Assembly: GCF_003952725.1 (NCBI RefSeq)
Contig: NZ_CP032509.1
Span: 1,884,001-1,948,000 of the forward strand
Direction: 5' to 3'
DNA length: 64,000 bases
Source: Georhizobium profundi
GTDB taxonomy: Bacteria > Pseudomonadota > Alphaproteobacteria > Rhizobiales > Rhizobiaceae
A model generated the notes under the pieces. It saw only the letters and a list, made by a program, of their open reading frames with translations, had not been told where the DNA came from and did no database searches. This document shows positions 45,680 through 54,525 of the stretch, piece after piece (position 1 is the stretch's first letter; each line of letters begins with the position of its first letter). The position numbers were made by a program, and so were the translations under genes.

Positions 45680-45991
45680 TCAAGAAGCCGTATCGCTTTC
45701 CGAACCGCCTGCTTTGACGAGAGCGACCAGCCGCTCCCGCGTATATGTATCTTCCAGCTCGGCCACGGCCTTATCGGCCTCGGCTTCGAGATCGTCGGAA
45801 ACGGCTTGCGGGTCGCCCTTACGCCAATCTGCAAGATAGTCGTCCGTGCCATGGGCGCCCGAGCGCATCGCACACATGTCGATGGCCTCGGTAAATCTCA
45901 GCGAAAGTTCGCGTTTTGCAGCCTTGCGGCCCTTTTTCACGATGACTTGCGCCGGGATGTCGCGCCAGTAGACGACGATGCGGTCGGCCAT
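45680..45991 (-). CDS. Virulence factor family protein (small, cluster-associated)
   Basis: The ATG at 45991 follows AAGGAGC and gives 103 residues starting MADRIVVYWRDIPAQVIVKK. This is the 'virulence factor' family of small proteins often found beside corrinoid methyltransferase genes in rhizobia. There is no signal peptide. It has a basic N-terminal strand and an acidic C-terminal helix (LEAEADKAVAELEDTYTRER). The name is historical; the role is unknown. Confidence 0.75.
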   Translation of the reverse strand: MADRIVVYWRDIPAQVIVKKGRKAAKRELSLRFTEAIDMCAMRSGAHGTDDYLADWRKGDPQAVSDDLEAEADKAVAELEDTYTRERLVALVKAGGSESDTAS

Positions 45992-46064
45992 GCATATGCT
46001 CCTTGAAAATGACTGTGATTGGGAATCGGGCGTGCCGCTGGCTGCCCCGCGACGTCGCAATGGA

Positions 46065-46703
46065 TCAAATGCGACGTGACGCAAATTGTGGTGGTGCGCC
46101 GGCCGCCAGCACCGCATCGGCAAGCTCGCCATAGCCCGTCAAACGTCGCTCATAGGCAAGCCCAAGCCAGTCGGCGGCCTCCCGGGCTTTTTCGTCAAGC
46201 TCGGCGTCGTCGGTCTGGGCGAGATAGACGATCTTCTTGTAATGACCGAAATAGGCGTCGCGCAACTCCGGGTGGCGATCGAGCCCCAACGGCTCGATGA
46301 CAAACGCCTTGAATTGCCGAGCCAGGAAATCCGTCAGGAAGAACGAGGTCATATCCTCGTCGCCACGGGCTTCGAACACTGCATTGCCCAGGAAGAACGC
46401 ATAGCAATGGGGGCCTGCGATCCGCGCCACGCCTTCTTCCGCGAGCACCTTGTCCAATGCGCCACCGGTGCCGCAATCGGCATAGGCCACGAAAATTCGT
46501 GTAAAGCCGGCCTTCCGAGCCTTGCCGATGGCATCTTTGACGCCCGGTGCAATCTTTTCGGGATGGTTGTGCCAGATGGCCGGAAGGCAATGGACATCGA
46601 GATGCGTCAGCCCCGATTGCTCGCGGATAACCATAATCTCACGAGCGAGCGCCCCGCACGCAATCAAATGAACCTTTTCGACTTTCATGCGTTTCTGCGT
46701 CAT
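46065..46703 (-). CDS. DUF1638 family protein
   Basis: The 212-residue product has DUF1638 motifs: HLIACGALAREIM, DVHCLPAIWHNHPEKIAPGV, VAYADCGTGGALD and a cysteine near PHCYAFFLGNA. Members are repeatedly found with MttB-type methyltransferases, RACo and corrinoid proteins, and the four cysteines suggest metal or corrinoid handling. The molecular role is not established. Confidence 0.85.
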   Translation of the reverse strand: MTQKRMKVEKVHLIACGALAREIMVIREQSGLTHLDVHCLPAIWHNHPEKIAPGVKDAIGKARKAGFTRIFVAYADCGTGGALDKVLAEEGVARIAGPHCYAFFLGNAVFEARGDEDMTSFFLTDFLARQFKAFVIEPLGLDRHPELRDAYFGHYKKIVYLAQTDDAELDEKAREAADWLGLAYERRLTGYGELADAVLAAGAPPQFASRRI

Positions 46704-46758
46704 TGCTTAACCGACGCGCATCCCTGCCGGGGGCGCCCATTGAGAGTAGGGACAGAAA

Positions 46759-46920
46759 ATGACTTCCAAAACACTCGGCCGCGCAGCCATCCTTCTCGTA
46801 GCGATCTTCTCGCTCAGCGCATGTGGCAACACGATTCGCGGCGCCGGTGCAGACATGGCCAACACGGTTGACGCCACGCAGTCTGCTGCTGCCAACGTCG
46901 ACGCTGCTGCAACCTACTAA
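46759..46920 (+). CDS. Entericidin-like small lipoprotein
   Basis: A 53-residue protein with GGGACAG upstream of its ATG. The sequence has a lipoprotein signal (LLVAIFSLSACGN, with lipid cysteine C22) and an entericidin-type tail (NTIRGAGADMANTVDATQSA). It is followed by a strong terminator. It lies between DUF1638 and the corrinoid gene, facing the other way, so it is probably an independent unit. Confidence 0.75.
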   Translation: MTSKTLGRAAILLVAIFSLSACGNTIRGAGADMANTVDATQSAAANVDAAATY

Positions 46921-46954
46921 GATGACGCGCCGGATCGCTCCGGCCTCGCTTGCC

Positions 46955-46987
46955 AAGGGCCGCTCCACCGTGCGGCCCTTTTTTATT
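46955..46987 (+). terminator. Intrinsic terminator after entericidin-like gene
   Basis: Nine-bp arms AAGGGCCGC (46955-46963) and GCGGCCCTT (46972-46980) with an 8-nt loop are followed by a T-run. It also sits between convergent genes. Confidence 0.88.
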
Positions 46988-47014
46988 GAGCGTCTCTCAG
47001 TCTGACCGGCGATA

Positions 47015-47713
47015 TCAGGCCGACTGAGCCTGGTTGTGGCGGCGCTTCATGTATTCCTTGGCAGTTTCGACAGCCACTGCCGCATCCCGGCAATAAGCGT
47101 CAGCGCCGACAGCCTTGCCGAACTCCTCGTTCAGCGGTGCGCCGCCGACGAGAACGACGAAGTCGTCGCGAATGCCCTTTTCCTTCATCGTGTCGATCAC
47201 GACCTTCATGTAGGGCATCGTGGTCGTCAAAAGCGCCGACATGCCGACGATATCCGGCTGGTGCTCTTCGATCGCCGCGAGATAGTTTTCGACCGGATTG
47301 TTGATGCCGAGGTCGATTACGTCGAAGCCCGCACCTTCCATCATCATGCCGACGAGGTTCTTGCCGATGTCGTGGATGTCGCCCTTGACGGTGCCGATGA
47401 CCATCTTGCCAAGTTTCGGCGCGCCCGTCTCGACGAGCAAGGGGCGGAGAATGAACATGCCTGCCTTCATGGCGTTTGCCGACAGCAGCACTTCCGGCAC
47501 AAACAGGATGCCGTCGCGGAAGTCTTCGCCGACGATACGCATGCCTTCGACCAGCGCTTCCGTCAGAACCTCGTAAGGCTGCCAGCCGCGATCGAGCAGG
47601 ATGCGGGTCGCTTCCTCGATTTCTTCCTTGAGGCCGTCATAAAGATCGTCGTGCATCTGAAGCACGAGTTCGTCGTCGGCCAGTTCGGAAAGGATGATAT
47701 CATCTTCGGACAT
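47015..47713 (-). CDS. Corrinoid (B12-binding) protein, MttC/MtgC-type
   Basis: The 232-residue protein has a helical cap domain (about 1-95) and a Rossmann-like cobalamin domain with the cobalt-ligand motif GDIHDIGKNLV (D112, H114, G117), then the usual GINNPVENYL and VVLVGGAPLNE. It carries the methyl group from the MttB-like enzyme to the MeTr protein. It is divergent from the MttB-like gene across 273 bp. Confidence 0.9.
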   Translation of the reverse strand: MSEDDIILSELADDELVLQMHDDLYDGLKEEIEEATRILLDRGWQPYEVLTEALVEGMRIVGEDFRDGILFVPEVLLSANAMKAGMFILRPLLVETGAPKLGKMVIGTVKGDIHDIGKNLVGMMMEGAGFDVIDLGINNPVENYLAAIEEHQPDIVGMSALLTTTMPYMKVVIDTMKEKGIRDDFVVLVGGAPLNEEFGKAVGADAYCRDAAVAVETAKEYMKRRHNQAQSA

Positions 47714-47986
47714 TGCTACAGCCTTGGCCCTTCACCTCGTGAATGCGCGTTGGACGCACATGGATTGATCGGTACAGATATCGCCGGAAAAGGTCAAAAT
47801 CCGGTTCCTCAAGAGCGACATGGCGCCGTGCGAAATGCGACGGGGTGTGCCGTTCCTGAATGTCTTCAAAACGCCATTGCTTGGCGCAGTCTGCACATGC
47901 AGCATCTGGCCAAGTGGATAGCATCGCGCCAACCGCAGGACGGACAGTCCGTCATGGCGATACGATAGAGCAAGGGTCTTCCGGTC

Positions 47987-49591
47987 ATGGACCAGTCGAG
48001 CGAAGCGCCTCTGGGCGACATGGGCAGCACGGGCGCGGAGGATGCCGCGGCTCCTTCCCGGCGCGGGCGCGGCGAGGGACGCGGTGCTGCGGCCCGACGG
48101 GCCATGCGCTCTGGCGGCGGCCCAGGTGCCTCGAGCCCCTACATCCAGCGGCGCATCCGCGAGTATGAAGTGCTCGACGAGGAAGGGCTCGCACTCATCG
48201 AATCGAACGCCGATATCGTGCTCGATGAAGTCGGCATCGAGTTTCGCGATGACGCGGAGGCGCTCGCGCTCTGGAAGGATGCCGGATGCGACATCCGCGG
48301 CGAGCGCGTGCATTTTCCGAAAGGATTGTGCCGCGAATTGCTGAAGACGGCGCCCGCCACCTTCACGCAGCATGCCCGCAACGGCGCGCGCTCGGTCCAG
48401 ATCGGCGGCAAGGCCACCGTCTTCGCACCGGTCTACGGTCCGCCTTTCGTGCGTGACCTGGAAGGCGTGCGCCGCTATGCGACGATCGAGGATTTCCGCA
48501 ATTTCGTGAAGCTCGCCTACATGGCGCCCTCGCTGCACCATTCGGGTGGCACGGTCTGCGAGCCGGTCGATATCCCCGTCAACAAGCGCCATCTGGACAT
48601 GGTCTACAGCCATATCCGCTATTCCGACAAACCCTTCATGGGATCGGTCACTGCGCCCGAACGGGCGGAAGACACGGTCGAGATGTGCAAGATCCTGTTC
48701 GGCGCGGATTTCGTCGATCAGAACTGCGTCGTCATCAATCTGATCAACGCCAACTCGCCGATGGTCTTTGACGAGACGATGCTGGGTGCCGCCAAGGTCT
48801 ACGCGCGCAACAACCAGGCGACGGTCATCTCGCCCTTTATCCTGGCTGGCGCCATGAGCCCCGTGACCGTTGCCGGCACGTTGACGCAGGTTCTGGCCGA
48901 AGTTCTCGCCGGTGCCGCTTTTACGCAGCTGATCAGGCCGGGCGCGCCGGTCGTGTTCGGAACGTTCGCCGCGTCCATTTCGATGCAGTCCGGTGCGCCT
49001 ACATTCGGAACGCCGGAACCGTCGCTCGTCTCCTACGGTGCGGCCCAGCTGGCGCGCAGGCTCAATCTGCCGTTCCGCACGGGCGGCTCGCTCTGCGGCT
49101 CCAAGGTCGCCGACGCGCAGGCTGCGCATGAAAGCGCGAATACCTTGAACACGACGCTTCTGGCCGGCACCAATTTCGTGCTCCATGCCGCCGGCTGGCT
49201 CGAAGGCGGGCTCGTCTCGTCCTACGAGAAGTTCATGATCGATATCGACCAGCTCGGCATGATGCAGCGCATGGCCGAAGGCGTCGATCTTTCCGAAAGC
49301 GGCCAGGCGATGGATGCCATTCGCGAAGTTGGCCCAGGCAGCCACTATCTCGGCTGCGCGCACACCCAAGCCAATTTCCAGACCGCGTTCTACCGATCGA
49401 ACCTGGCCGACAACAATTCCTACGAGCAGTGGCTGGCCGAGGGCGAGAAGCGGATCGAAACGCGCGCCAACGCGCTCTGCCGGTCCTGGCTCCAGAACTA
49501 CCAGGCACCGGAACTCGACGCCGGCATCGACGAGGCACTGCTCGCCTTCGTTCGCCAGCGCAAGGAATCGATGCCCGATGCCTTCACCTGA
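47987..49591 (+). CDS. MttB-superfamily (non-pyrrolysine) methylamine/betaine methyltransferase
   Basis: The 534-residue protein belongs to the trimethylamine methyltransferase family (COG5598): FAPVYGPPFVRDLEGVRRYA; GTVCEPVDIPVN; GAPVVFGTFAASISMQSGAP; GGSLCGSKVADAQAAHESAN. It has no in-frame amber codon, so it is of the non-pyrrolysine type, whose known members demethylate glycine betaine, proline betaine or carnitine. The N-terminus (about 24-50) is an Arg/Gly-rich stretch. The substrate is inferred from GbdR and DMGDH nearby; glycine betaine is the first guess. Confidence 0.85.
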   Translation: MDQSSEAPLGDMGSTGAEDAAAPSRRGRGEGRGAAARRAMRSGGGPGASSPYIQRRIREYEVLDEEGLALIESNADIVLDEVGIEFRDDAEALALWKDAGCDIRGERVHFPKGLCRELLKTAPATFTQHARNGARSVQIGGKATVFAPVYGPPFVRDLEGVRRYATIEDFRNFVKLAYMAPSLHHSGGTVCEPVDIPVNKRHLDMVYSHIRYSDKPFMGSVTAPERAEDTVEMCKILFGADFVDQNCVVINLINANSPMVFDETMLGAAKVYARNNQATVISPFILAGAMSPVTVAGTLTQVLAEVLAGAAFTQLIRPGAPVVFGTFAASISMQSGAPTFGTPEPSLVSYGAAQLARRLNLPFRTGGSLCGSKVADAQAAHESANTLNTTLLAGTNFVLHAAGWLEGGLVSSYEKFMIDIDQLGMMQRMAEGVDLSESGQAMDAIREVGPGSHYLGCAHTQANFQTAFYRSNLADNNSYEQWLAEGEKRIETRANALCRSWLQNYQAPELDAGIDEALLAFVRQRKESMPDAFT

Positions 49592-49822
49592 AAGGCTCCC
49601 GTCGCCAGGGAGCAAGGTGGTCAAGAAACCGTCAGTCATCTGATCCACAAAGCCGTCTGGCGATCCTTGATGCAGGGGTAAACTCAGCGGAAAAAGCTGC
49701 ATCGGGGCTTCGTCCATTGACGGGGCCAGGATGGGGGATGAGCATTTGCCCGATGGTCGATGGACATCGAGTCTTCTGCCGTTGCATTGGCCGAGGCTCG
49801 TCGTGGCACGCAGCACCCCAAT

Positions 49823-49857
49823 CCTCCTCATCTTGAGCCTGTCGAAGGACGAGGAGG
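49823..49857. repeat. Intergenic palindromic repeat (GAGCCTGTCGA core), copy 1
   Basis: A 35-bp imperfect hairpin with outer arms CCTCCTC and GAGGAGG and the core GAGCCTGTCGA (49835-49845) lies between the converging methyltransferase genes. The remainder of the 284-bp gap (49592-49875) shows no gene. The same core occurs at 62757. This sequence type is a widespread repeat in alphaproteobacteria. Confidence 0.65.
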
Positions 49858-49875
49858 CCCGGAAATTCGCGCCAC

Positions 49876-50925
49876 TCAGCCTTTGCGGCGGCCGCCGCGG
49901 CGTTCGCGCTGGGGTGTGTCTTCGCCGGTGCCGGCGGTCTTGTTGCGGAACGGGCCGACCTTTTCCACGATTGCTTCCAGGCTCGGCTTCTCGCCCTTCT
50001 TGTGGGTGTCGATCGCCTCGCGCATCGCCTTCAAGTGATCGCAGGCCGTGCCGCAGCAGCCGCCGATGATTGTGGCGCCGGCATCGACGGCCAGTCTGGC
50101 GTATTCGGCCATCAGTGGCGGCGTACCCGAGTAATAGATTTCCGAGCCGCGGAATTCCGGGATGCCGCAATTGCCTTTGACGATGATCGCGGCGCCGGGC
50201 TTGGCGGCTGTCATGTCGAGCAGGGAGGACAGGATGTCGGATGCGCCGACGCCGCAATTGGCACCGACGGCAACGGGCTTTTCGCTGACATCGCCTTCGA
50301 GGCCGTGGATGTCCTTGGGGTGAATGCCCATCATGGTCTTGCCGGCCGTGTCGAAGGAGGCCGTGTAGGTGTAGGGCATGCCGACCTTGTTGGCAGCCTC
50401 GCAGGCAGCCTTGATTTCGTCGCCCGACGACATGGTCTCGATCCAGGCGACGTCGGCGCCGCCGGCTTTCAAGCCTTCCATCTGCTCGACGAAGGCTTCG
50501 ACGGCTGCTTCGTAGGACAGCGCGCCAAGCGGGATCAGGAGTTCGCCCGTCGGGCCCACCGAACCGGCAACGATCACCTTGCGCGGAGCCGCATCGGCGA
50601 TTTCGCGCGCGATTTCGGCGGCACGCTTGTTCAGGTCGAACACCCGGTCCTGGGCGTGGTGCAGCTTGAGACGGTGGCGGGTGCCGCCGAAGGAATTGGT
50701 AAGAATGATATCCGAGCCGGCATCAACGAAGTCGCGGTGCAGCTTCCGGATCTTCTCCGGCTGGTCCTCGTTCCACAGCTCAGGCGCGTCTCCTGCTTCC
50801 AGGCCCATGGCGAAGAGATTGGTGCCGGTTGCGCCGTCGGCGAGCAGAACGCCTTTTTCAGCGATGAGATCGGCGAGCGGGTTGGCAACGGGCATGGAGA
50901 CATCCTGACGATTTGCGAAAGACAT
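49876..50925 (-). CDS. bmt: Betaine/homocysteine S-methyltransferase family protein
   Basis: The 349-residue product (or 339 from an ATG at 50895, which has AGGA upstream) has the homocysteine methyltransferase motifs LADGATGTNLF, GANCGVGASDI and the zinc pair GGCCG near the C-terminus. It transfers a methyl group to homocysteine. The operator palindrome at 50931 lies just before it. Its Arg/Gly C-tail (RERRGGRRKG) matches its neighbours. In rhizobia, bmt is used in betaine breakdown, but methyl-THF or a corrinoid donor is also possible. Confidence 0.85.
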   Translation of the reverse strand: MSFANRQDVSMPVANPLADLIAEKGVLLADGATGTNLFAMGLEAGDAPELWNEDQPEKIRKLHRDFVDAGSDIILTNSFGGTRHRLKLHHAQDRVFDLNKRAAEIAREIADAAPRKVIVAGSVGPTGELLIPLGALSYEAAVEAFVEQMEGLKAGGADVAWIETMSSGDEIKAACEAANKVGMPYTYTASFDTAGKTMMGIHPKDIHGLEGDVSEKPVAVGANCGVGASDILSSLLDMTAAKPGAAIIVKGNCGIPEFRGSEIYYSGTPPLMAEYARLAVDAGATIIGGCCGTACDHLKAMREAIDTHKKGEKPSLEAIVEKVGPFRNKTAGTGEDTPQRERRGGRRKG

Positions 50926-50930
50926 GTAAC

Positions 50931-50952
50931 GATATAAAGATGTCTTTATGTC
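50931..50952. promoter_or_regulatory. 22-bp palindromic operator, copy 2 (upstream of bmt)
   Basis: GATATAAAGA, TG, TCTTTATGTC: identical to the site at 44763 except for one base in the second arm. It lies only 5 bp before the bmt ATG at 50925, so that start would have no room for a ribosome site. This supports the ATG at 50895 as the real start. Confidence 0.7.
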
Positions 50953-50979
50953 ATTGCAATCGTCAATCTCGGCGCGATG

Positions 50980-52026
50980 CTAATCGGCCTTTGAGAGCGA
51001 CGCGTCGATCCTGGCTTTCGCTTCCGGGCTGACCCAATCCGCCCAGATCGCCTCATTCTCGCGCAAAAAGGCCGTTGCGGTTGCCTCGCCGTCGAGATCG
51101 TTGTCGGCCATGTAGGCGAGCACGTTGCTCAAGACCTCGTTGCCGAGCGAGCGCGTGCGCAAGTAGTTGAGAGCGCCATTGCCGCGCCGCATGAACTGGT
51201 CGGTGACGACCGTGTAGACCTCCGAGCGCGGCCAGGATGTGATGCGCGGTGCCGGGCATTCCGGATCGGTCGTACAGCCATGCCATTCGGCATCGTTGTA
51301 GGGCGCATCGAAATTCAGCTTCACCATATCATAGCGCCCGAGTGCCGCCGTGGGCGCCCAGTAATATCCGAGCCAGCCGCGCTGTTCGGCGAAGGCTTCG
51401 GCGATCGACGCTTCCAACGCATCGCCATTGTCCGACGGCAGCAGTTCGAAGCCCTTGTCGGAAGCCTGATAGGCCTGAAACAGATTGGCCGTCGTGACTT
51501 CGCAGCTCCAGCCTTCCGGGCAGGTGTGGACTGCACCCATGCCGTCATTGTCGGGCGAGGGGAAGAGATCGGGGCGCTTCAGCGCGTCGGCGACTGTCTT
51601 GATGTCGGGATGGGCCTCGGCGACATAGGCGGGTATCCACCAGCCTTCCACGCCGCCATCGGCGAAGGCTGGCGCCATGTAATGGAGGTCCCGAGAGGCA
51701 ACCGCCTCGTCGAGCGTCTCTCGGGCCGAATTGATCCAGGTTTCCGGCGAAATGTCGGGTGAGCCCTCTTCGACCATTCTGGTCAGCGTCGACAGGGTGT
51801 CTCCCTTGATCAGGCTGATGTCGCAGCCATAGCCGTCAGCGAGAATGATCGCATCGAGATGGGCGAAGAAGGCGGCGGACGGCCAGTTGAGCTCTGCGAT
51901 CGACACCTCGCCGCAGACGGCACTCGTCGGCGCGTCGGCTGCCCGCTCCTCGGTTTCCTGCGCCTGGACGGCTGCTGCGGGAACCAAGAGGACGGTGAGC
52001 GTCAGGGACAGTCGCAAATGTCTCAT
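50980..52026 (-). CDS. Glycine betaine/proline-type ABC transporter binding protein
   Basis: The ATG at 52026 opens a signal peptide (MRHLRLSLTLTVLLVPAAAV, cut after QAQ). The 348-residue product is an OpuAC-type periplasmic binding protein (VCGEVSIAELNWPSAAFFAH; GWWIPAYVAEAHPDIKTVAD; DNGDALEASIAEAFAEQRGW). It binds quaternary amines such as glycine betaine. No permease or ATPase gene is adjacent, so its partners must be elsewhere. It supports a betaine-type substrate for this region. Confidence 0.85.
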   Translation of the reverse strand: MRHLRLSLTLTVLLVPAAAVQAQETEERAADAPTSAVCGEVSIAELNWPSAAFFAHLDAIILADGYGCDISLIKGDTLSTLTRMVEEGSPDISPETWINSARETLDEAVASRDLHYMAPAFADGGVEGWWIPAYVAEAHPDIKTVADALKRPDLFPSPDNDGMGAVHTCPEGWSCEVTTANLFQAYQASDKGFELLPSDNGDALEASIAEAFAEQRGWLGYYWAPTAALGRYDMVKLNFDAPYNDAEWHGCTTDPECPAPRITSWPRSEVYTVVTDQFMRRGNGALNYLRTRSLGNEVLSNVLAYMADNDLDGEATATAFLRENEAIWADWVSPEAKARIDASLSKAD

Positions 52027-52162
52027 TGGATCATTTTCTACCCGGCTTCCGATCGCCTCCATCGACGTCGCTAGAGGGCATCCTTGCTCATCACTGTAAC
52101 GTACTTTGGCACGGCTCTGTGCCTTTTTCGCGACATAGCTGTTGCGTGGAGCGGCCCGACGC

Positions 52163-53875
52163 ATGACAAGTGCGATTGGAGTTGGCGAGGAGTTCGAACT
52201 GTCGATGGCTGTTGGTAAAAGGCGCGCGGATGCGCCGAAGGGCAGGGCGCTGGATGAAGCGGCACTGCTTGATGTGGAAAATCTGCTCGCCGGGCAGACG
52301 CTGGTCCGCGATAGGCTCATCGAATATCTGCATGTCATCCAGGATGCCCATGGCTGTCTGCCGGCGTCCCACATTCAGGCGCTCGCCGAGCTCATGCGTC
52401 TGTCGCAGGTTGAGGTCTATGAAGTCGCCTCCTTCTACGACCATTTCGATGTGGTGCGCGAAGGCGAGCCGCGACCAGCGCCGCTGACGATCCGCATCTG
52501 CGACAGTCTTTCCTGCATGATGGCCGGCGCGGAAGCGCTACTTGAGGCGACGCGACAGGCGGTCGACGGCCGTTTTGTGCGGGTTGTGCGCGCTCCCTGC
52601 ATGGGGCGCTGCGCGACGGCGCCCGCCGCTCGCATCGGCGATCGAGAGGTGGATCACGCCACCGCAGACGGCCTGAAGACCATGGCGGACGAGGGCGCGA
52701 TCGATGCGCTTCAGCCGGATTACATCGGCCTTCACGCCTATCGGGAATTCGGCGGCTATGCCCTTTTGGAGCGGGTGCGCTCGCGCGAACTTAGCGCCGA
52801 AGCCGTGATGAACGAATTGGCCGATGCCAAGCTTCGGGGACTTGGCGGCGCGGGTTTCGAGGCGGCCAAGAAATGGTCGATCGTGAAAGGGTATCCCGGC
52901 CCGCGTCTGATGACGATCAATGGTGACGAGGGCGAGCCCGGCACCTTCAAGGACCGGTTCTATCTGGAAAGCGATCCGCATCGCACTTTCGAGGGCGCAC
53001 TGATCGCTGCGCATGTCGTCGAAGCGGAGCGCATCTATCTTTACATGCGCGACGAATATCCGGCGGTGCTCGCCATCCTGCGCCGCGAGATCGCCGCGCT
53101 CGAGGAGGCGGGGATCATCGAGCGCGGTTTCATCGAGCTCAGGCGTGGTGCCGGCGCCTACATCTGCGGCGAAGAAAGCGCGATGATCGAATCGATCGAG
53201 GGCAAGCGCGGCATGCCGCGGCACCGGCCGCCCTATATCGCCGAGAAAGGGCTGTTCGGCCGCCCGACGCTCAACCACAATGTCGAAACGCTCTGGTGGG
53301 TGCGCGATATCGTGGAGAAGGGTGGCGAGTGGTTCGCCGCGCAAGGCAAGCCGGATCACCCGGGCCTGCGCTCATGGTCCGTCTCGGGCCGGGTCAAGCA
53401 TCCCGGCGTCAAGCTTGCACCGGCCGGCATAACCGTGCGCGAACTGATCGACGAGCATTGCGGCGGCATGGCCGAGGGGCACCGTTTCAAGGCCTACCTG
53501 CCGGGTGGCGCCTCCGGCGGCATCCTGCCTGCCTCAATGGACGACGTGCCTCTGGATTTCGGTGGCGCACTCGCGAAGCTCGGCGGTTTCGTCGGCAGCC
53601 ATGCGGTCGTCATCCTGTCCGACCAGGACGACATCAAGGCGGCCACCATCAACCTCCTCGAGTTTTTCAAGCACGAGAGCTGCGGCCAGTGCACGCCATG
53701 CCGGTCCGGCACGGAGAAGATGGTGGAGCTCCTTAAGCGTCCCTGCCATCTGGATGAAGAGACGCTGCGCGACCTCGAATCCGTGATGCGCGATGCCTCC
53801 ATCTGCGGGCTGGGGCAAGCGGCGCCAAACCCGGTGAACCATCTTCTGACGCATTTTCGAGAGGATCTGGGGTGA
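52163..53875 (+). CDS. NAD-dependent formate dehydrogenase, fused gamma-beta (FdsGB) subunit
   Basis: The ATG at 52163 follows GGAGCGG and gives 570 residues (an ATG at 52205 is possible). The N-terminal third is a NuoE-like [2Fe-2S] module (CDSLSCMMAG; CMGRCATAPA). The rest is NuoF-like with an FMN/NAD fold (GAGFEAAKKW; NGDEGEPGTFKDR) and a [4Fe-4S] motif (ESCGQCTPCRSGTEK). It passes electrons from the formate-oxidising subunit to NAD. fdsA follows after the LysE gene. FdsG and FdsB are usually separate, so this is a fusion. Confidence 0.85.
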   Translation: MTSAIGVGEEFELSMAVGKRRADAPKGRALDEAALLDVENLLAGQTLVRDRLIEYLHVIQDAHGCLPASHIQALAELMRLSQVEVYEVASFYDHFDVVREGEPRPAPLTIRICDSLSCMMAGAEALLEATRQAVDGRFVRVVRAPCMGRCATAPAARIGDREVDHATADGLKTMADEGAIDALQPDYIGLHAYREFGGYALLERVRSRELSAEAVMNELADAKLRGLGGAGFEAAKKWSIVKGYPGPRLMTINGDEGEPGTFKDRFYLESDPHRTFEGALIAAHVVEAERIYLYMRDEYPAVLAILRREIAALEEAGIIERGFIELRRGAGAYICGEESAMIESIEGKRGMPRHRPPYIAEKGLFGRPTLNHNVETLWWVRDIVEKGGEWFAAQGKPDHPGLRSWSVSGRVKHPGVKLAPAGITVRELIDEHCGGMAEGHRFKAYLPGGASGGILPASMDDVPLDFGGALAKLGGFVGSHAVVILSDQDDIKAATINLLEFFKHESCGQCTPCRSGTEKMVELLKRPCHLDEETLRDLESVMRDASICGLGQAAPNPVNHLLTHFREDLG

Positions 53876-54501
53876 GCGACGAAGCCTTCAGGATACTCTT
53901 CACAGCCTGGGCCGCGCTCGCTGTGGCTATTGCCGCGCCCGGCCCCAACCTTGTTGCCGCCGCCTCCACCGCGCTCGGAAACGGGCGCGCTATCGGCTTC
54001 TATACGGCGGTGGGAATTGCGACGGGGTCTTTCCTTTGGTCGCTCGCTTCAGGTTTCGGGTTGTCCGTGGTCTTCGCACTCTACCCACCTTTGCTGCTGG
54101 TGCTGAAGATCGGTGGCGGCCTGTATCTTCTTTATCTCGGCGTGCGCGGTTTGTTGGCGGCATGGCGCAATGTCCCCGGCGCCATTCGGCCTGATGGCAG
54201 AGCGCTTTTGCCCGCCGCAGCGTTTCGCCGTGGGCTAACCGTTTGCCTGCTCAACCCGAAATCGGCGCTCTTCTGGGCGTCGATCTCAACATTCGTGCTG
54301 TCGTCCGGCGCGTCGAAGGGCGTGATCCTCGGCTTCTGCATCGTGGCGGGGCTCACCTCCGCCAGCATTTACGGCGCTTATGTCTTCGTCTTCTCATCAA
54401 AAGCCTTAATGGGCACCTACAAGCGACTGATGCGGTGGTTCGAAGCCGCCTTCGGCGCATTCTTCTGTCTCGTTGGCGGACAACTGCTTCTGTCACGCTG
54501 A
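53872..54501 (+). CDS. LysE/RhtB family exporter
   Basis: The start is GTG, overlapping the formate dehydrogenase stop (GTGA). The 209-residue protein has the family opening AIAAPGPNLVAAASTALGNG and about six hydrophobic segments. LysE proteins export amino acids or similar compounds. It is inserted between the two formate dehydrogenase genes, and its role there is unclear. Confidence 0.88.
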   Translation: MSDEAFRILFTAWAALAVAIAAPGPNLVAAASTALGNGRAIGFYTAVGIATGSFLWSLASGFGLSVVFALYPPLLLVLKIGGGLYLLYLGVRGLLAAWRNVPGAIRPDGRALLPAAAFRRGLTVCLLNPKSALFWASISTFVLSSGASKGVILGFCIVAGLTSASIYGAYVFVFSSKALMGTYKRLMRWFEAAFGAFFCLVGGQLLLSR

Positions 54502-54525
54502 GATCTTTCGAACGGAGCCTGTCCC

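Noticed and set aside
47987..49591. Pyrrolysine-type amber codon in the MttB-like gene
   Set aside because: No in-frame TAG; the family branch is the non-pyrrolysine kind.
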